The translations under genes were made by a program, and so were the position numbers. The notes under the pieces were generated by a model, which was not told where the DNA came from, searched no databases, and saw only the letters and a list, made by a program, of their open reading frames with translations. 64,000 nucleotides of DNA from Oceanicola sp. (GTDB taxonomy: Bacteria > Pseudomonadota > Alphaproteobacteria > Rhodobacterales > Rhodobacteraceae). The stretch spans positions 2,225,246 to 2,289,245 of the forward strand of contig CP051231.1 of assembly GCA_017792405.1 (NCBI GenBank), in the 5' to 3' direction. Below, one piece after another: positions 61,917 to 64,000 of this stretch; position 1 is the stretch's first letter, and every line of letters begins with the position of its first letter.

Positions 61917-62603
61917 TCACACCAGTGCCGCTCCCGGATCCACCGGATACCGTGCCGCAAGGTCGGCCATTCGAGCGCAGTCCACGCCGTCCAGCTCGCC
62001 CGTCACGCCGGGTCGGAACCGGTCGCGAAACGCCTTGAGCAGCACCTCGCGCTCCACATCGGCAGTATAGCCGAACACCCGCGCATCCTGCATGAAGCGG
62101 TCCCAATTCGCCCCCGTGCCGACCGCCTCGCTCCACACCGCCAGCCCCTGAAGCGCCAGCCGCCGCCAGTCGAATCGCGGGCCGGGGTCGATCTTGCGGC
62201 CCGGCGCGATGTCGGAATGGCCCAGCACCCGCTCGGGCGGCACGCGCCAGCGCTCCATGATCCCGGCGACCAGCGCCTCCGCGCTCCGCATCTGCGGCGC
62301 GGCGAAAGGCTCCTTGGCGGCGTTGACAATCTCGATGCCGATCGAGCGGGAGTTCACATCATCACAAGCCCCCCACTGCCCGGCGCCTGCGTGCCACGCG
62401 CGCTTGGCCTCATCGACCATCTGCCACACCCCGCCCTCCGGGCTCACCACGTAATGCGCCGAGACCTCAGCCTCGGGGTTGGCAAGGCGCTTCAGCACGG
62501 TCGCGGTGTCAGGCATCGCCGTGTAGTGCAGCAAGACGATATCGGGCTGCGCCCCGTCACGCCGCTCGCCCTGATTGGGGGTGGGGTAGCTCTCGACCTT
62601 CAC
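61917..62603 (-). CDS. N-acetylmuramoyl-L-alanine amidase, AmpD/AmiD-like
   Basis: 228 aa from a GTG with GGAGG at good spacing (V-KVESYPTPNQGERRD). Zinc ligands and family motifs: IVLLHYTAM, SAHYVVSPEGG, AWHAGAGQWG, SIGIEIVN and VLGHSDIAPGRKIDPG. It hydrolyses anhydro-muropeptides during peptidoglycan recycling in the family. No signal peptide, so it looks cytoplasmic like AmpD. Upstream frame extension is not credible. Confidence 0.9.
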   Translation of the reverse strand: MKVESYPTPNQGERRDGAQPDIVLLHYTAMPDTATVLKRLANPEAEVSAHYVVSPEGGVWQMVDEAKRAWHAGAGQWGACDDVNSRSIGIEIVNAAKEPFAAPQMRSAEALVAGIMERWRVPPERVLGHSDIAPGRKIDPGPRFDWRRLALQGLAVWSEAVGTGANWDRFMQDARVFGYTADVEREVLLKAFRDRFRPGVTGELDGVDCARMADLAARYPVDPGAALV

Positions 62604-62643
62604 ACCAAGCCTCCGAATTTTCGACGAAAATTCGTGGCCAGCC

Positions 62644-63402
62644 TCAGCCCTTGGCCGCCCGGAATGGGCGCGGATCCCAGCCACAGGCAAAACCGTCGCC
62701 ATCGGGATCCATCCCGAGCCGGTCTTTCTGCGGCCCGCCAGCGGCAAGGAAGGCCTGCTGCGCGACCGCGGCCGAGGGCTGGCTTGAGCAGGCCCGGTCA
62801 TACTTCCGCTGGCTGGTGAAACCACGACGATAGATCTGCTGGCCCGGCTGATTGGTGGTCGAGAGCGCGTATTCCGCCAGGTTCGGCCCGGTGTCTTGCG
62901 GGCGATCGGGCAGCGCGGTCACCGGCGCCTGCTCGAACTGGGCGCGCTGCTGTGCGATCCGCTGCGCGTCGCTCTGGATCGACTCGCGGGAGGAGACCGC
63001 CTCGAACGACTGCTCGTCCGAGATCGACCCGTTATTGCCGCCACTCGCAGGCACCGCACCGCTGCGCACCGGCGCCGGCGCCGGGGCCGCTGGCGTGATC
63101 ACGCCGCCGGTTGAGGCGGGCGTGCGCCCGAGCGCTGCGTCGATCTCCGCAGCCGTTGGGGCGCCGGTGGCAGAGGGCGCGTCCGCGGAGGGGTAGCTAT
63201 CGGCCGAGGCCACGGGGCCAGCGGGCGGCTGAACGGTCTGCCGTTGCGATGTGGCCAGAGCAGCATCACGCTGCCTCTGCGCATCGTAGCTCTCGTAGTC
63301 GCCAAAGCCGACGCCTGAACCGCTGTCGGGGATCGCGGTGCCACAGGCCGCGAGGCCCAGAACCGCACACAGGCTCAGACACGAAGGAAGCCATGCTCGC
63401 AT
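62644..63402 (-). CDS. Lipoprotein with excalibur calcium-binding domain
   Basis: 252 aa from the ATG at 63402. The signal ends in a lipobox (LGLAAC, Cys at about 20). A low-complexity Ala/Pro/Ser linker (about 60-180) follows. The C-terminal excalibur domain has YDRACSSQ..., and DPDGDGFACGW with the calcium-binding DxDxDG loop and Cys pair. Function of excalibur domains is unknown, thought extracellular. Confidence 0.85.
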   Translation of the reverse strand: MRAWLPSCLSLCAVLGLAACGTAIPDSGSGVGFGDYESYDAQRQRDAALATSQRQTVQPPAGPVASADSYPSADAPSATGAPTAAEIDAALGRTPASTGGVITPAAPAPAPVRSGAVPASGGNNGSISDEQSFEAVSSRESIQSDAQRIAQQRAQFEQAPVTALPDRPQDTGPNLAEYALSTTNQPGQQIYRRGFTSQRKYDRACSSQPSAAVAQQAFLAAGGPQKDRLGMDPDGDGFACGWDPRPFRAAKG

Positions 63403-63443
63403 GGAAAAACTCTCTGCTCTCTGTTTTGCCTTGGGCCGGGGGT

Positions 63444-64000
63444 TTACCACCATTTGCCCGGTTTGGCCACAAAACCCGCCGCCTGCTCCAGCGCATAGGC
63501 GGTATTCATCAGGTCGCCCTCTTCCCACGGCCGCCCGATCAGCTGCAGCCCCAGCGGCAAGCCATTGGCACTGGTGCCGGTCGGCACGGCAATGCCGGGC
63601 AGGCCGGCGAGGTTGACCGTCACGGTGAACACGTCGTTGAGATACATCTGCACCGGATCGGCCTCGGCCATCTCGCCCAGCCCGAAGGCGGCGGAGGGGG
63701 TGGCGGGGGTCAGGATGGCATCCACACCCGCGGCAAAAACCTCGTCGAAATCGCGCTTGATCAGGGCGCGCACTTTGCGGGCGCGGTTGTAATAGGCGTC
63801 GTAATACCCGGCGGAGAGCACATAGGTCCCCACCATCACCCGGCGCTTCACCTCGGCGCCAAAGCCCTCGGCGCGGGTCTTTTCGTACATCTCCACAATG
63901 CCGTCACCCTGCGCCAGCTTGGCCCGGTGACCAAAGCGCACGCCGTCATAGCGGGCGAGGTTCGACGACGCCTCGGCAGGCGCGATCACGTAATAGGCGG
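63444..64000 (-). CDS. gatA: Glutamyl-tRNA(Gln) amidotransferase subunit A (3' part)
   Basis: C-terminal 185 codons of the amidase subunit that converts Glu-tRNA(Gln) to Gln-tRNA(Gln); the 5' part lies beyond the right edge. Seen are [51 protein letters not shown] and [14 protein letters not shown], then [10 protein letters not shown], all typical of GatA. The amidase Ser-Ser-Lys active site is outside the window. Confidence 0.95.
   Translation of the reverse strand, partial: AYYVIAPAEASSNLARYDGVRFGHRAKLAQGDGIVEMYEKTRAEGFGAEVKRRVMVGTYVLSAGYYDAYYNRARKVRALIKRDFDEVFAAGVDAILTPATPSAAFGLGEMAEADPVQMYLNDVFTVTVNLAGLPGIAVPTGTSANGLPLGLQLIGRPWEEGDLMNTAYALEQAAGFVAKPGKWW

Overview
The window looks like the chromosome of a marine Rhodobacterales bacterium (Rhodobacteraceae, Roseobacter-like). 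This rests on high G+C, the protein sequences, a division and cell wall (dcw) cluster with a long UpsM-type leader, and a DUF1127 gene followed by CcsR-type small RNAs. Both RNA arrangements are known from Rhodobacter sphaeroides. No search could be run, so all family names come from reading motifs.

Region by region. 1-5344 (minus): a giant Ig-repeat BapA-like protein, a TolC-family lipoprotein and the start of a third gene, together a type I secretion adhesin locus. 5667-16013 (minus): dcw genes mraZ, rsmH, ftsL, ftsI, murE, murF, mraY, a short-chain dehydrogenase and murD. They sit behind an approximately 260-nt leader that carries an internal terminator and MraZ-box-like repeats. The usual ftsW/murG continuation is absent here; the adhesin locus follows murD. 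16494-17597: mrp (apbC). 17834-18943: a DUF1127 gene and ten tandem two-hairpin small RNA units carrying twenty CCTCCTCCC loops, ending in a terminator. 18990-27199: NAD-dependent epimerase, PcrA/UvrD helicase, pyruvate carboxylase (divergent from the helicase), NlpC/P60-like and MAPEG proteins.

27283-42788: a genomic island of about 15.4 kb in the 3' end of tRNA-Gly(GCC), bounded by 46-bp direct repeats. It holds a frameshifted tyrosine integrase, an A+T-richer minus-strand operon (small protein, HExxH zincin-like protein, unknown protein, SIR2-domain protein) that I read as a candidate antiviral defence system, and an overlapping chain of small genes including a terminase-small-subunit-like protein. 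It also carries a primase/SF3 helicase, an origin-like repeat region, a serine recombinase and an HNH nuclease. No capsid or tail genes are visible, so it resembles a phage satellite or integrative element.

42837-64000: core and accessory housekeeping genes: MBL-fold hydrolase, a Pro/Ala-tailed membrane protein, hisB, IMPACT-family and HlyU-like proteins, YmdB-type phosphoesterase, a NaChBac-type channel, 5-formyl-THF cyclo-ligase, mgtE, guanine deaminase, CAP-domain protein, 8-oxoguanine deaminase-like amidohydrolase, hisN-like phosphatase, XRE regulator, quinone reductase, LysR regulator, a second DUF1127 gene, BAX inhibitor-1 family protein, a P-loop kinase, a GNAT protein, rpmG, RNase P RNA, an AmpD-like amidase, an excalibur lipoprotein and the 3' part of gatA.
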